Assembly (NCBI RefSeq): GCF_030695085.1
Contig: NZ_JAUYTS010000083.1
Location: 21,156 to 85,155, forward strand
From: Falsiroseomonas sp.
Lineage (GTDB): Bacteria; Pseudomonadota; Alphaproteobacteria; Acetobacterales; Acetobacteraceae
Length of the DNA: 64,000 bases
Direction: 5' to 3'
Of the stretch, positions 10,538-20,077 are shown one piece after another (the first letter of the stretch is position 1; each line of letters starts with the position of its first letter). The translations under genes and the position numbers were made by a program. The notes below the pieces were generated by a model. The model saw only the letters and a program-made list of their open reading frames with translations. It did no database searches and was not told the origin of the DNA.

Positions 10538-12097
10538 ATGCGGGGATTTCGGGCGGCGCTGCTTGGCAGTGCCCTGGCCGTGGCATCGGCCATCGGATTC
10601 AACACGAGCGCCATGGCACAGGGCCAGACGCTGCGCGTCGGCATGGCGGCGCAGGATGTCGGGCGGCTCGACCCGCATTTCGCCGTCTCCACCATCGATC
10701 GCGTCGTGGTGGCGTGGATGTTCAACGGGCTGGTGCGCTTCAAGCCCGGCTCCATCAACCCGGCCGAGATCGAGTCTGACCTGGCCGAACGCTGGGAAAG
10801 CAGCGCCGACGGCAAGACCTGGACCTTCCACCTGCGCCGCGGCGTGCAGTTCCACGGCGGCTTCGGCGAGCTGACGGCCGATGACGTGGTGTTTTCGCTG
10901 AAGAAGGCCGGCACCGCGGCGACCAGCGCCTTCTCCGCCGATTACCGCGCGCTCGAGACCATCGAGGCGGTGGACAGCCACACCGTCCGCATCGTGCTGC
11001 GGGAAAACATCCCGAGCCTGCTCGGCATCCTGACCAATTATGCGGGCGGCTACATCGTCTCGAAGCGCGCGGTTGAGGAGCGGGGCGATACCTTCGTGCG
11101 TAACCCCATCGGCACCGGCCCCTTCGCGCTGGACCGCGTGACGCCGAACCAGTCGGCGGAACTGGTGGCCCATGCGGGGTATTTCCGTGGCGCGCCGCAG
11201 ATCGGGCGTATCAGCTACCGCTTCATCCCCTCCGACGCCTCCCGCGACCTGGCCTTCCAGAACCGGGAGCTGGACGTGAATTACGGCCGCGCCGACCAGA
11301 CCTGGCTGAACCGCACCCGCGCCGTGCCCAACACGGTGGTGGATGTGTTCGAGCCGGGTGAGCTCGCCATCATCAACCTCAACACCAACCAGCCGCCCTT
11401 CAACGACATCCGCATCCGCCAGGCGATGGCCCATGCGGTGAACCGGGCGGAGCTGGTGCGCTTCCGCGGCCAGGATGTGGCGCGCGAGGGCCAGTCTCTG
11501 GTGCCACGCGGCTATCTCGGCTTCAGCGCCGATAACGGCCTGCTGCCGGCGGACCCGGCGCGGGCACGTGCGCTGCTGGCAGAGGCCGGGCATCCGAACG
11601 GCATCACCATCCGCGCCATCCACACGCAGCTGCCCGAAATGCTGAACATGATGCAGGTGGTGCAGCAGCAGCTGCGCCGGTCCGGCATCACGCTCGACCT
11701 TCAGGTGGTGGAACACGCGACCTTCCACCAGCAGATCCGCCAGGACCTGTCGCCGATGGTCTATTACTCCGCCGCGCGCTTCCCGGTGGCGGACATCTAT
11801 CTGACGCAGTTCTTCCATGGCCGGTCGCGCGTGCGCACGCCGACCGCGGTGACCAACTTCTCGCATTGCGACCAGGCGGACAGCCAGATCGATGCGGCGC
11901 GGGTCAGCACCGATGTGGAGGAGCAGAAGCGCCTGTGGGCGGAGGCGCAGCGCATCCTGGTGCAGAATGTCTGCGGCGTGCCGCTGATCGAGACGCTGCT
12001 GGTCTTCGCCCGCCGTGCGGATCTGGACTATGGCTATGAGCTGAAGGGGTCGATGAGCCTCGGCCCGCTGATCACCGAAGCGACCCGGCTGCGGTGA
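10538..12097 (+). CDS. ABC transporter substrate-binding protein, dipeptide/opine class
   Basis: A 519-residue periplasmic receptor with a signal peptide (MRGFRAALLGSALAVASAIG... cleaved near SAMA) and mature start TLRVGMAAQDVG. The SBP_bac_5 motif FHGGFGELTADDVVFSL is present. It lies directly before two permeases and an ATPase, so it is the cognate receptor of this importer. The receptor at 505-2025 is similar along its length. In view of the flanking dehydrogenases the likely ligand is an N-substituted amino acid, opine or small peptide. Confidence 0.92.
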   Translation: MRGFRAALLGSALAVASAIGFNTSAMAQGQTLRVGMAAQDVGRLDPHFAVSTIDRVVVAWMFNGLVRFKPGSINPAEIESDLAERWESSADGKTWTFHLRRGVQFHGGFGELTADDVVFSLKKAGTAATSAFSADYRALETIEAVDSHTVRIVLRENIPSLLGILTNYAGGYIVSKRAVEERGDTFVRNPIGTGPFALDRVTPNQSAELVAHAGYFRGAPQIGRISYRFIPSDASRDLAFQNRELDVNYGRADQTWLNRTRAVPNTVVDVFEPGELAIINLNTNQPPFNDIRIRQAMAHAVNRAELVRFRGQDVAREGQSLVPRGYLGFSADNGLLPADPARARALLAEAGHPNGITIRAIHTQLPEMLNMMQVVQQQLRRSGITLDLQVVEHATFHQQIRQDLSPMVYYSAARFPVADIYLTQFFHGRSRVRTPTAVTNFSHCDQADSQIDAARVSTDVEEQKRLWAEAQRILVQNVCGVPLIETLLVFARRADLDYGYELKGSMSLGPLITEATRLR

Positions 12098-12128
12098 GGA
12101 TGCATAGGCGCCTCGGGGCCAAGCGGAC

Positions 12129-13070
12129 ATGACCGGCTTCGTCCTGCGGCGCCTGCTGGCCGCGGTACCGACGCTGATCGCGGTGCTGACGCTGGTCTTC
12201 ATCATCGTCCGCATCGTGCCCGGCGACCCGGCGCTGGTGATCCTGGGCGACCAGGCGACGCCGGAAGCGATCGCGGCGCTGCGCACCCGGCTGGGTTTGG
12301 ACCGGTCGTTGTGGGCGCAGTATTTCAGCTTCATCACCAGCGCGCTGGTCGGTGACTTCGGCGTTTCCATGGTCACCGGCCGGTCGATCATGGCCGAGGT
12401 CGGCGCGGTGCTGCCGCATACGATCGACCTGACCCTGGCCTCGATGATCTTCGGCATCGTCATCGGCGTGCCGGTCGGCATCTGGGCGGCGCTGCATCGC
12501 AATGGCGTGGTCGATGTGGCGGCGCGGGTGCTGTCGCTGCTCGGCCTGTCCTTTCCGGTCTTTGTCTCCGGCATTTTCCTTCTGCTGGCGTTTTCGCTGC
12601 ATTGGCGCTGGTTTCCCGTCATCGGCAGCGCCGACCTGTCCGATTACGGGGACCGGCTGCACAAGCTGGTGCTGCCGACGGTGGCGCTCGGGCTGGTGAT
12701 GGCGGCCTACATCACGCGGGTGACGCGCAGCGCCATGCTGCAATCGCTCGGTGAGGACTACATCCGCACGGCGCGCGCGAAGGGCGTGCCGTGGCGCCGC
12801 GTGGTCTGGGTGCATGGGCTGCGCAACGCCTCGATCCCCATCGTCACCGTGGTGGGGCTGTATGTCGGCATCCTGCTCGGCAATTCCGTGTTGACGGAGA
12901 TCGTCTTCAACCGGCCGGGTCTGGGCAAAATCATCGTCGGCGCGCTGAACCAGCGCGACTACACGATGCTGCAGGGATTGATGGTGATCTACTGCTTCCT
13001 GATCGTCGTGGTGAACCTCATCACCGATCTGCTCTATGGCGTGATTGACCCCCGGGTGAAGGCGGAATGA
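12129..13070 (+). CDS. ABC transporter permease, DppB-like
   Basis: A 313-residue inner-membrane protein. The N-terminus FVLRRLLAAVPTLIAVLTLVF is a first transmembrane segment, followed by a periplasmic region with IVPGDPALVILG, both hallmarks of DppB/OppB permeases. The cytoplasmic coupling loop reads DYIRTARAKGVPWRRV. It ends in a 4-nt overlap (ATGA) with the DppC-like gene. Confidence 0.93.
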   Translation: MTGFVLRRLLAAVPTLIAVLTLVFIIVRIVPGDPALVILGDQATPEAIAALRTRLGLDRSLWAQYFSFITSALVGDFGVSMVTGRSIMAEVGAVLPHTIDLTLASMIFGIVIGVPVGIWAALHRNGVVDVAARVLSLLGLSFPVFVSGIFLLLAFSLHWRWFPVIGSADLSDYGDRLHKLVLPTVALGLVMAAYITRVTRSAMLQSLGEDYIRTARAKGVPWRRVVWVHGLRNASIPIVTVVGLYVGILLGNSVLTEIVFNRPGLGKIIVGALNQRDYTMLQGLMVIYCFLIVVVNLITDLLYGVIDPRVKAE

Positions 13071-13945
13071 GCACCACACAGGAACTGGTGGCACCGCCCG
13101 CGCCCGCCGGCTGGAAGCGTGCGCTGGGCAAGGCGCGCAGCAATCCGACCACGGCGGTGGGCGTGGTGATCTGCATCATCATCATGGCGGCCGCCATCCT
13201 CGCCCCCTGGGTCGCGCCCTATGACCCGGCCGACCAGGACATCTTCAACCGCCTGCAGCCGCCCTCGGCCGAGTTCTGGCTGGGCACGGACCAGTTCGGG
13301 CGGGACATCCTCTCGCGCCTGATGTGGGGCGGGCGAATCTCGCTGACCGTCTCGCTCGGCGCCATCTTCGCCGCCGCCATCATCGGCGGCGCCATCGGCC
13401 TGATCTCCGGCTATATCGGCGGCCGGTTCGACCTGTTCGTGATGCAGGTGATGGATGTGCTGCTGTCCTTCCCCTCGCTCATCCTCGGGCTGATCGTGGT
13501 GGCGCTGCTGGGGCCGGAGTTGATCAATCTGGTGGTGGCCATCGCGCTGACTGCCATCGCCCCCTTCGCCCGCGTCGCCCGCGCGCCGACCATGGCGCTG
13601 AAGGAACGCGCCTTCGTCGAGGCCGGGCGCGCGCTCGGCTTCAGCCACACCCGCGTGCTGTTCCGCCATATCCTGCCCAACATCATGTCGGAGGTGATGG
13701 TGATGGGCACGCTGTGGCTGGCGACCGCGGTGCGTGTCGAGGCGTCCCTGTCCTTCATCGGCCTCGGCGTGAAGCCGCCGACCGCGACCTGGGGCGGCAT
13801 GACCCGTGATGGCTTCGAGAATATCCTGGATGCGCCCTGGCTCGCCGTGTTCCCGGGCCTCGCCATCCTGTTCCTGGTGCTCGGGCTGAACATGGTGGGG
13901 GATGGGCTGCGCGATGCGACCGACCCGAAGCTGAGGAACGAATGA
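13067..13945 (+). CDS. ABC transporter permease, DppC-like
   Basis: A 292-residue partner permease. It has the cytoplasmic N-terminal lead, first membrane helix, LGTDQFGRDILSR motif and coupling loop VEAGRALGFSHTRVLFRHILP typical of DppC/OppC. Start and stop codons overlap those of both neighbours by 4 nt, indicating strict co-translation with the DppB- and DppF-like genes. Confidence 0.93.
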   Translation: MSTTQELVAPPAPAGWKRALGKARSNPTTAVGVVICIIIMAAAILAPWVAPYDPADQDIFNRLQPPSAEFWLGTDQFGRDILSRLMWGGRISLTVSLGAIFAAAIIGGAIGLISGYIGGRFDLFVMQVMDVLLSFPSLILGLIVVALLGPELINLVVAIALTAIAPFARVARAPTMALKERAFVEAGRALGFSHTRVLFRHILPNIMSEVMVMGTLWLATAVRVEASLSFIGLGVKPPTATWGGMTRDGFENILDAPWLAVFPGLAILFLVLGLNMVGDGLRDATDPKLRNE

Positions 13946-14916
13946 CCGCACCCGTCCTCATCGTCGAAGGTCTCCGGAAGCATTTCGTCGCGAAGAAGGG
14001 GTTTCCAAAACCGCGCACCATCCGCGTGCGGGCGGTGGAGGATATCTCCTTCACCATCCATGCCGGGGAGGCCTTTGGCCTGGTCGGTGAGTCCGGCTGC
14101 GGCAAATCCACCGCCGCCCGCGCCCTGCTGCGGCTGATCGAACCCGATGCCGGCACCGTCACCTGGAAGGGGGAGAATGTCCTCACCGCCAAGGGTGCGG
14201 CGCTGAAGGCGCTGCGCCGGCGCATGCAGATCGTATTCCAGGACCCCTATTCCTCGCTCGATCCTCGGCAATCCATTGGCAGCGCGCTGATGGAGCCGAT
14301 GCATGTGCATGGCCTGGCGGAAGGCCAGGAAGCCCGCCGCCGTGCCGGTGCGCTGCTTGAGGAGGTGGGCCTGCCGCCGGCCGCGCTGGATCGCTTCCCG
14401 CATGAATTCAGCGGCGGCCAGCGCCAGCGCATCGGCATCGCCCGCGCGCTGACGGTGGAGCCGGAGCTGATCGTGGCGGATGAGCCGGTCTCGGCGCTCG
14501 ATGTCTCGGTGCAGGCGCAGGTGCTGCTGCTGATGCAGGATCTGCGCAAGCGCCGCGGCCTGTCCTTCCTGTTCGTCAGCCATGACCTGTCCGTGGTGCG
14601 CTGGTTCTGCGACCGCGTGGCAGTGATGTATCTCGGCCGCATTGTGGAGGAAGGTCCGGCCGGCCGCGTGCTGGCCAACCCGATGCACCCCTACGCGCAG
14701 ATGCTGCGCGATGCCTCCCCGGTGCCGGACCCGGCGCGGCGCGGCGTGCTGCCGCGCATCATCGGGGAAATCCCATCAGCCGCGAATCCGCCGCCGGGCT
14801 GCCCCTTCCACCCGCGCTGCGTCCACGCCATGCCGCAATGCAGCCAGGTGATGCCGGGCTGGACGCTGGCAGCGGGCGACAACCAGGGCGGGGTCGCCTG
14901 CCACCTGCACGGCTGA
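13942..14916 (+). CDS. ABC transporter ATP-binding protein, DppF/OppF-like
   Basis: A 324-residue ATPase with Walker [10 protein letters not shown], signature FSGGQRQRI, Walker B LIVADEPVSALD and the C-terminal CPFHPRCVHAMPQC cluster. It is the second ATPase of the importer whose first ATPase is at 6089. It closes the operon that starts at 2092. The next gene (14932) is on the opposite strand, 15 nt away. Confidence 0.93.
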   Translation: MTAPVLIVEGLRKHFVAKKGFPKPRTIRVRAVEDISFTIHAGEAFGLVGESGCGKSTAARALLRLIEPDAGTVTWKGENVLTAKGAALKALRRRMQIVFQDPYSSLDPRQSIGSALMEPMHVHGLAEGQEARRRAGALLEEVGLPPAALDRFPHEFSGGQRQRIGIARALTVEPELIVADEPVSALDVSVQAQVLLLMQDLRKRRGLSFLFVSHDLSVVRWFCDRVAVMYLGRIVEEGPAGRVLANPMHPYAQMLRDASPVPDPARRGVLPRIIGEIPSAANPPPGCPFHPRCVHAMPQCSQVMPGWTLAAGDNQGGVACHLHG

Positions 14917-14931
14917 GGCGCCGCCGGCCGT

Positions 14932-15900
14932 TCACTCCACGCGCGCGCCGGAAAGCTGGACGGCGCGCTGCCACTTCGCCAATTCCGCTGCATGGAAGGC
15001 CGTGGTGGTGGCGGCGTCGCTGCCAATGACGGTGGCGCCCAGCGCCTGCAGCCTTTCCCGCACGGCTGGCCTGGCCAGCGACGCCTGCATCTCCGCCGAC
15101 AGCCGCTGCACAATGGCGGGCGGCGTGCCTGCGGGGGCGAAGACGATCACCCAGGCCGCGGCATCGAAGCCGGCCACCGTCTCCGCCACCGCCGGCACCT
15201 CCGGCAGCATCGCCGCGCGCGTGCCCGAGGTGACGGCGATGGCGCGAAGCTGGCCGGAGGAGAGGAAACCGGGCAGGGAGGGCAGGCCTTCGATCGTCAC
15301 CTGCACCTCGCCCTGCATCACCGCCTGGATGGCCGGCGCACCGCCGCGAAAGGGGATGTGCGTCATCTCGATGCCGGTTGCGGCGCGCACCAGTTCGAAG
15401 GCCAGATGGCTGGTGGAGCCGGCGCCGGAGGTTGCGAAATTCAACGCGCCGGGCCGCGCCTGCGCCGCCTGCACCAGGTCGCCCAGGCTGCGGATCGGGC
15501 TGTTCGGGTTCACCACCATCACCTGGGGAAAGGACACCAGGTGGCTGACCGCGACGAAATCCTCGACCCGGTAGGGCAGGCTGCGGAACAGGAAGGGGTT
15601 GATCGCCATGGTGCCGGGCGAGCCAACCAGCAGCGTGGCACCATCCGGCCGCGCGCGCGCCACGAAATCCGTGCCGATATTGCCGGAGGCGCCGGTGCGG
15701 TTTTCGACGATGAAGGGCGTTCCAAGCCGCTCCGACAGATCCTGCGCCACCAGGCGAATCACCACATCCACGGCCGATCCGGCGGCGAAGGGATTGACGC
15801 AGCGCACCGGCCGGTCGGGCAGGCCCTGTGCCCGGGCGGGCCGCACCGGCAGGGCGAGGCCGGCGGCGATCAGGTGGCGGCGTGCGATACCCGCTTTCAT
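14932..15900 (-). CDS. Bug/TctC-family tripartite tricarboxylate transporter receptor
   Basis: A 322-residue periplasmic binding protein. It has a Tat-like signal (ARRHLIAAGLALP), then LPDRPVRCVNPFAAGSAVDV, the standard beginning of the mature Bug fold. VENRTGASGNIG and later GVP-type loops are also characteristic. No TctA/TctB membrane genes lie nearby, so it is an orphan receptor, as is common in this family. It is convergent with the operon ending at 14916 and divergent from the flavoprotein at 16106. The likely ligand is a carboxylic acid. Confidence 0.9.
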   Translation of the reverse strand: MKAGIARRHLIAAGLALPVRPARAQGLPDRPVRCVNPFAAGSAVDVVIRLVAQDLSERLGTPFIVENRTGASGNIGTDFVARARPDGATLLVGSPGTMAINPFLFRSLPYRVEDFVAVSHLVSFPQVMVVNPNSPIRSLGDLVQAAQARPGALNFATSGAGSTSHLAFELVRAATGIEMTHIPFRGGAPAIQAVMQGEVQVTIEGLPSLPGFLSSGQLRAIAVTSGTRAAMLPEVPAVAETVAGFDAAAWVIVFAPAGTPPAIVQRLSAEMQASLARPAVRERLQALGATVIGSDAATTTAFHAAELAKWQRAVQLSGARVE

Positions 15901-16105
15901 GGCCCGGACGCTGTGGCCGGCGGAGGCGCAGAATGGCGCCCGACGCTCATGCGGTGACGGAGGGCGGCTCGCTCACGATCCGCGGTATTCGGCAGGAGCA
16001 TCGAAGATCCTGAATGTGTTCAGCGGGATGCAACGACAAGCCGGGCGCCTGCCGCTGTCAAGACGCCGGATTGGCAGGTCGCGCGCCGCGGGCCATATCG
16101 CCCGG

Positions 16106-17410
16106 ATGCAGAGCTTCGATGTTGTGGTGGCCGGCGCCGGCGCGGCCGGGATGATGGCAGCGCTGGTGGCCGCGGCGCGCGGCGCGCAGGTGGCGTTGCT
16201 GGAGCGCGATGCGGCGGCGCCCAGCACGCTGTCCGTCTCCGGCGGCTTGATCTCCGCCGCCGGCACGCGCTGGCAGGATGCGGTGGGGGAGCGCGACTCC
16301 CCCGGGACCTTCGCTGCCGATGTGCGGGCGAAAAGCGGCGCGGCGGTGGATGCCGTGCTGCTGGAGACGGTGACGCAGGGGGCGGCGGAGGCGGTGGCCT
16401 TCCTCGCCGATCTCGCGGGCCTGCCGATCCATCTGCACACTGCCTCCCGCTGGCCCGGCCATTCCGCCATGCGGCTGCATGCGACGCCGGCGGAAAGCGG
16501 CGCGGAATTGCAGGCACTGCTGCGCCAGGCGGTGGCGCGGCAGCCACGCATCAGCTTCCAGGATGGCGTGGCGGTGACGGCGCTGCGGCCGGAGGGGGTG
16601 GCGACCAGTGACGGTGCGATGGATGCCGCCGCCATCGTGCTCGCCACGGGCGGCTTCGGCGGTGCGCCGGGGCTTGTCGCGCAATACTGCCCGGAGGCGG
16701 CGCAGGCGGTGCATGTCGGCGGCCAACACGCCGATGGCGCCGGCATCGCCTGGGCGGCGGCGCTGGGGGCGGAGTTGCTCTGCATGGACAGCTACCAGGG
16801 CCAGCCGCATGTCTCGCCGCATCTGGTGGGCGGCGTGCGGCCGCGCTTCGGCGCCTCGCTGCCGGCGCTGGGCGCGGTGCTGGTGAACCGGCTGGGGCGG
16901 CGTTTCGTGGCGGAGGATATCGGCCCCTCCGAACTCACCGCGCATCTGCTGGCGCAACCCGGCGGTGTGGCGGTGGAGGTGTGGGGGGAGGCGGCGCAGC
17001 AGGCGGCGCTGGCCGGCGGCCCGTTCCGGCGGGCGGTGGAACTGGGCGCGGTGCTGCGCTGCGCCGACCTGTCCGAACTCGCCGCGCGCTTCGACCTGCC
17101 GGAGGACGCGCTGGCCGAGACCTTCGCGGCGCCGGATCGCTTCGGTCGTCGCCGCTGGGACGGGCCACCCCGGGCGCCCTTCTTTGCCGCGGAGGTCACG
17201 GGCGCGCTCGCCCATACCCAGGGCGGCGTGCGGGTAGATGCGGATGCGCGGGTGCTGCGCGCCGATGGCACCGCCATCCCGCGCCTGTTCGCCGCCGGCG
17301 GCGTGGCCTGCGGCATTTCGGGCCGGGGCGCTGCCGGCTATGTGCCGGGCAATGGCCTGGCGCAATCCTTCGCCCTGGGGCTGCGCGCCGGGCGCGCCGC
17401 GGCGCGATGA
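16106..17410 (+). CDS. FAD-dependent oxidoreductase, fumarate reductase/tricarballylate dehydrogenase-like (FAD_binding_2)
   Basis: A 434-residue flavoprotein beginning MQSFDVVVAGAGAAGMMAA. VSGGLISAAG follows the nucleotide motif, and the C-terminal LFAAGGVACGISG...GYVPGNGLAQSFALG matches the flavoprotein subunit family that reduces or oxidises C-C bonds of carboxylic acids. An upstream open frame overlaps the divergent promoter and is not used. It is coupled by ATGA to a DUF1289 gene. With the PrpD-like gene and two Bug receptors nearby, oxidation of a tricarballylate- or citrate-like acid is a reasonable guess. Confidence 0.82.
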   Translation: MQSFDVVVAGAGAAGMMAALVAAARGAQVALLERDAAAPSTLSVSGGLISAAGTRWQDAVGERDSPGTFAADVRAKSGAAVDAVLLETVTQGAAEAVAFLADLAGLPIHLHTASRWPGHSAMRLHATPAESGAELQALLRQAVARQPRISFQDGVAVTALRPEGVATSDGAMDAAAIVLATGGFGGAPGLVAQYCPEAAQAVHVGGQHADGAGIAWAAALGAELLCMDSYQGQPHVSPHLVGGVRPRFGASLPALGAVLVNRLGRRFVAEDIGPSELTAHLLAQPGGVAVEVWGEAAQQAALAGGPFRRAVELGAVLRCADLSELAARFDLPEDALAETFAAPDRFGRRRWDGPPRAPFFAAEVTGALAHTQGGVRVDADARVLRADGTAIPRLFAAGGVACGISGRGAAGYVPGNGLAQSFALGLRAGRAAAR

Positions 17411-17583
17411 TCGAAAGCCCCTGCACCCGGCTGTGCGAGATCGACGCGCATAGCGGCCTGTGCCGTGGGTGCGGCCGCACCATGGCGGAGATCACGGGCT
17501 GGAGCCGGCTGTCCCCTGCCGCGCGCGAGGCGCTGATGCGGCAATTGCCGGCGCGGCTGGCCCCGGTGGCGCGCCCCGCCTGA
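17407..17583 (+). CDS. DUF1289-family small protein
   Basis: A 58-residue protein starting in the ATGA overlap of the flavoprotein stop. MIESPCTRLCEID and LCRGCGRTMAEITGW give the four cysteines and the R-T-x-x-E-I-x-x-W pattern of DUF1289. The family is thought to bind a metal or Fe-S cluster and is often fused or adjacent to oxidoreductases. It may help mature or reduce the flavoprotein. Four nt separate its stop from that of the convergent PrpD-like gene. Confidence 0.85.
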   Translation: MIESPCTRLCEIDAHSGLCRGCGRTMAEITGWSRLSPAAREALMRQLPARLAPVARPA

Positions 17584-17587
17584 GGCT

Positions 17588-18925
17588 TCAGGGAATGGCG
17601 CCGGGCAGCGCCGTTCCCTGCCGCAGCAGGTCGAGGAGTTCGGCGGCGGCGGAGGTGCCGATCACCGGCTCCGCCAATTCGCGAAACTTGGCGGCAAGCT
17701 CCGCATCGCTCAGCGGCGCGTCCGGGTCGCCCTTGCGGGTCGGCTGGTGGTGGCGCAGCACGCGGCCATCGGTCAGCCGCACCTCGAGGTTGGCGGCGCG
17801 CCGGGCCGGGTAGTCGGCGGCGAGCGCCGGGTCGAGGCTGACGGTCACCTTCGGCATCACCGCGCGGATGCGCGGATCGGCCAGGCTTTCCGGCGTGAAG
17901 GCGGCAATCCGCACGCCGCCCAGCACCAGCAGCGCGCCGAGGCAGTATTGTGCCGAGAACCGCGCCTGCTGTTCCGTCGCCACCTCCGGCCGGTCACACA
18001 CATCCTTGGTGGCGGAGTAGCCGCCGAGATGGATGGCGGCGACATCCCCCGCCCCGAAGCCGTGCTGCGCCTGCATCGCCGCCAGCCCGTCGAGGCCCGC
18101 GAAGATGTGGCCGCAGCAGCCGTGATTCTTGAAGGTCATGCTGGTGATGGCGATGTGGTCATCGAGGCTCGCCAGCGCCTTGTCCCACTTGCCGGCATCC
18201 TCGCTGGTGGCGGCGGCGAAGCCGACCGGGCCGTGCAGCACATCCAGCGCGCCGGTGACGCCCGCGGAAGCGGCAAGGGCGGCCAGCGCGCCAGCCTCCG
18301 CCGCATGGCCGGGATGCAGCGGCTTGCTCATGCCTTCGCCCCGGAAGGCCTGTTGCAGGCCGCCGGCCATGGTGGCGGCGGTGGCCAGCGCATGGGCCAT
18401 GCGCGTCTCGTCCAGGCCGAGCACGACGCCCACGGCCGCCGCCGCGCCGAAGGTGCCGACGGTGCCGGTGGTGTGCCAGCAGCGGTAATGGCTGGGCTGG
18501 ACCGCCAGGCCGATGCGGCAGCCGACCTCATAGCCCGCGGTGATGGCGCGCAGCAGCAGGTCCATGTCGCTGGCTTGCGCCTGGGCAGCGGCGAGCGCGG
18601 CGGGGATCGTGGGGCAGCCAGGGTGGTAGCCGGCATCGCGGTAGATGTCGTCGAATTCCACCGTGTGGCTGGCGGTGGCGTTCAGCAGTGCCGCGTGGCG
18701 CAGCCCGCCCGCCTGGCCATCGACGTAGCAGATGGCGCGTCCGTTGCCGCGCTGGTCCGCCAGCACGCGGGCCATCAGGCTTGCGGGGGGTTGCGAAACG
18801 CCCGGCAGCAACGCGGCGAACCAGTCGATCAACGCGCGGCGGGCGTGATGCGCGACATCCTCCGGCAAGGGCCGGTCGCGCCAGCTCGCGGCATGCGCGG
18901 CGAGGCGGATCAGGGGGTTGTCCAT
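17588..18925 (-). CDS. MmgE/PrpD-family protein
   Basis: A 445-residue member of the 2-methylcitrate dehydratase/immune-responsive-gene family, starting MDNPLIRLAAHAASW. ATASHTVEFDDI matches the SHTLEFDD active-site region of the family, and HPGCPTIPAALA and FKNHGCCGHIFAG are also family segments. The frame is open 13 codons upstream but the ATG at 18925 fits the family start. It probably dehydrates or isomerises a hydroxy-tricarboxylate-like acid. It is convergent with the flavoprotein pair and divergent from a Bug receptor, so the block 14932-20814 looks like a carboxylic-acid catabolic island. Confidence 0.88.
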   Translation of the reverse strand: MDNPLIRLAAHAASWRDRPLPEDVAHHARRALIDWFAALLPGVSQPPASLMARVLADQRGNGRAICYVDGQAGGLRHAALLNATASHTVEFDDIYRDAGYHPGCPTIPAALAAAQAQASDMDLLLRAITAGYEVGCRIGLAVQPSHYRCWHTTGTVGTFGAAAAVGVVLGLDETRMAHALATAATMAGGLQQAFRGEGMSKPLHPGHAAEAGALAALAASAGVTGALDVLHGPVGFAAATSEDAGKWDKALASLDDHIAITSMTFKNHGCCGHIFAGLDGLAAMQAQHGFGAGDVAAIHLGGYSATKDVCDRPEVATEQQARFSAQYCLGALLVLGGVRIAAFTPESLADPRIRAVMPKVTVSLDPALAADYPARRAANLEVRLTDGRVLRHHQPTRKGDPDAPLSDAELAAKFRELAEPVIGTSAAAELLDLLRQGTALPGAIP

Positions 18926-19123
18926 GCGTGCGGTTCCGTTTGTCCCAGTGCCGCCAGCATGCACCGCGCGCCGCCCGGCGCCAGCCCGTGGCGCGCGGTT
19001 GCTGGGGGCAAAACGAAATGCAGCTGGTATCCAGACCCTGCGCTCAACCTACCCGCCGGCAGAGCGGGACGCGGCGCGAGGAAGGCCGGCGCGGCTGCAC
19101 CCATCGAGACAAGGGACCGCTCC

Positions 19124-20077
19124 ATGATCCTCACCCGCCGCCTTGCCCTCGGGGCAGGCCTGCTTGCCGCCACGCGCCCGGCCCATGCCGCCTGGCCCGA
19201 GCGGCCGCTGACCATCATCGTGCCCTTCGCCGCCGGCGGCGGCACGGACGTTTCCGCCCGGGTCATGGCGCAGTTCCTGGAGGTGGAGCTGGGCCAGCCG
19301 GTGGTGGTGCAGAATCGCGGCGGCGCGGGCGGCGAGATCGGGCTGACGGCGCTGGCCGATGCGCGGCCGGATGGCTACACGCTCGGCATCATCAACACCC
19401 CCGGCATCGTCACCATCCCGATCGAGCGTACGCCGCGCTGGTCGATGGACAGCTTCACCTTCATCGCCGCCGTGGTGGACGACCCGGCCACCCTCGCCGT
19501 GCACCCGGACAGCGAAATCCGCAGCATCGCGGACTTGGTCGCTGCGGCGCGGCGCGAGCCGGGCCGCATCACCGTGGCCGACCAGGGACCGGGTTCCGCC
19601 GGCAGCATCAGCGTCATGCTGCTGGAACAGGCGGCCGGCGTGCGGTTCGAGCCGGTGGCCTATGCCGGCACCGCGCCGGGCGCGCAGGCGCTGATGACGC
19701 GGGAGATCCAGGTCGCCACCGCCAATCTGGGTGAGAGCCTGACCTTCGCCCAGCGCCAGCCCTGGCGGACGCTCGGCGTGATGTCCGATGCGCGGCACCC
19801 GATGGCGCCCGATGTGCCGACCTTCAAGGAAGCCGGCTACGACATCCGCGGCGGGTCGCTGCGCGGGCTGGGTGGGCCGAAGGGCATGCCGGCGGAGGTG
19901 GTGGCGCGGATTTCGTCGGCGCTGGACAAGGTGCTGGCCAACCCCGCCTTCCGCGCCACCAGCGAGCGCGCCTTCCAGCCGCTGCGCTACCTGAACCCCG
20001 CGGATTACGTGGCCTTCCTGCGCCAGGTGGATGCCACCCACCGGGCGCTGTGGCGCGAGAGGCCCTGGCGGCGTTAG
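19124..20077 (+). CDS. Bug/TctC-family receptor (second orphan copy)
   Basis: A 317-residue periplasmic protein. The signal sequence MILTRRLALGAGLLAA is followed by AAWPERPLTIIVPFAAGGGTD, the canonical Bug start, and VQNRGGAGGEIG. The ATG at 19124 is chosen because it begins the signal; the longer open frame upstream is antisense to the PrpD-like gene. Its stop codon overlaps the stop of the convergent GntR gene by 4 nt. Confidence 0.9.
   Translation: MILTRRLALGAGLLAATRPAHAAWPERPLTIIVPFAAGGGTDVSARVMAQFLEVELGQPVVVQNRGGAGGEIGLTALADARPDGYTLGIINTPGIVTIPIERTPRWSMDSFTFIAAVVDDPATLAVHPDSEIRSIADLVAAARREPGRITVADQGPGSAGSISVMLLEQAAGVRFEPVAYAGTAPGAQALMTREIQVATANLGESLTFAQRQPWRTLGVMSDARHPMAPDVPTFKEAGYDIRGGSLRGLGGPKGMPAEVVARISSALDKVLANPAFRATSERAFQPLRYLNPADYVAFLRQVDATHRALWRERPWRR

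Noticed and set aside
10502..12622. 706-codon minus-strand frame
   Set aside because: Antisense shadow of the receptor and permease genes at 10538 and 12129.
18688..19734. 348-codon plus-strand frame overlapping the PrpD-like and Bug genes
   Set aside because: Arg/His-rich translation, crosses a strand change between two well-supported genes, no motifs.
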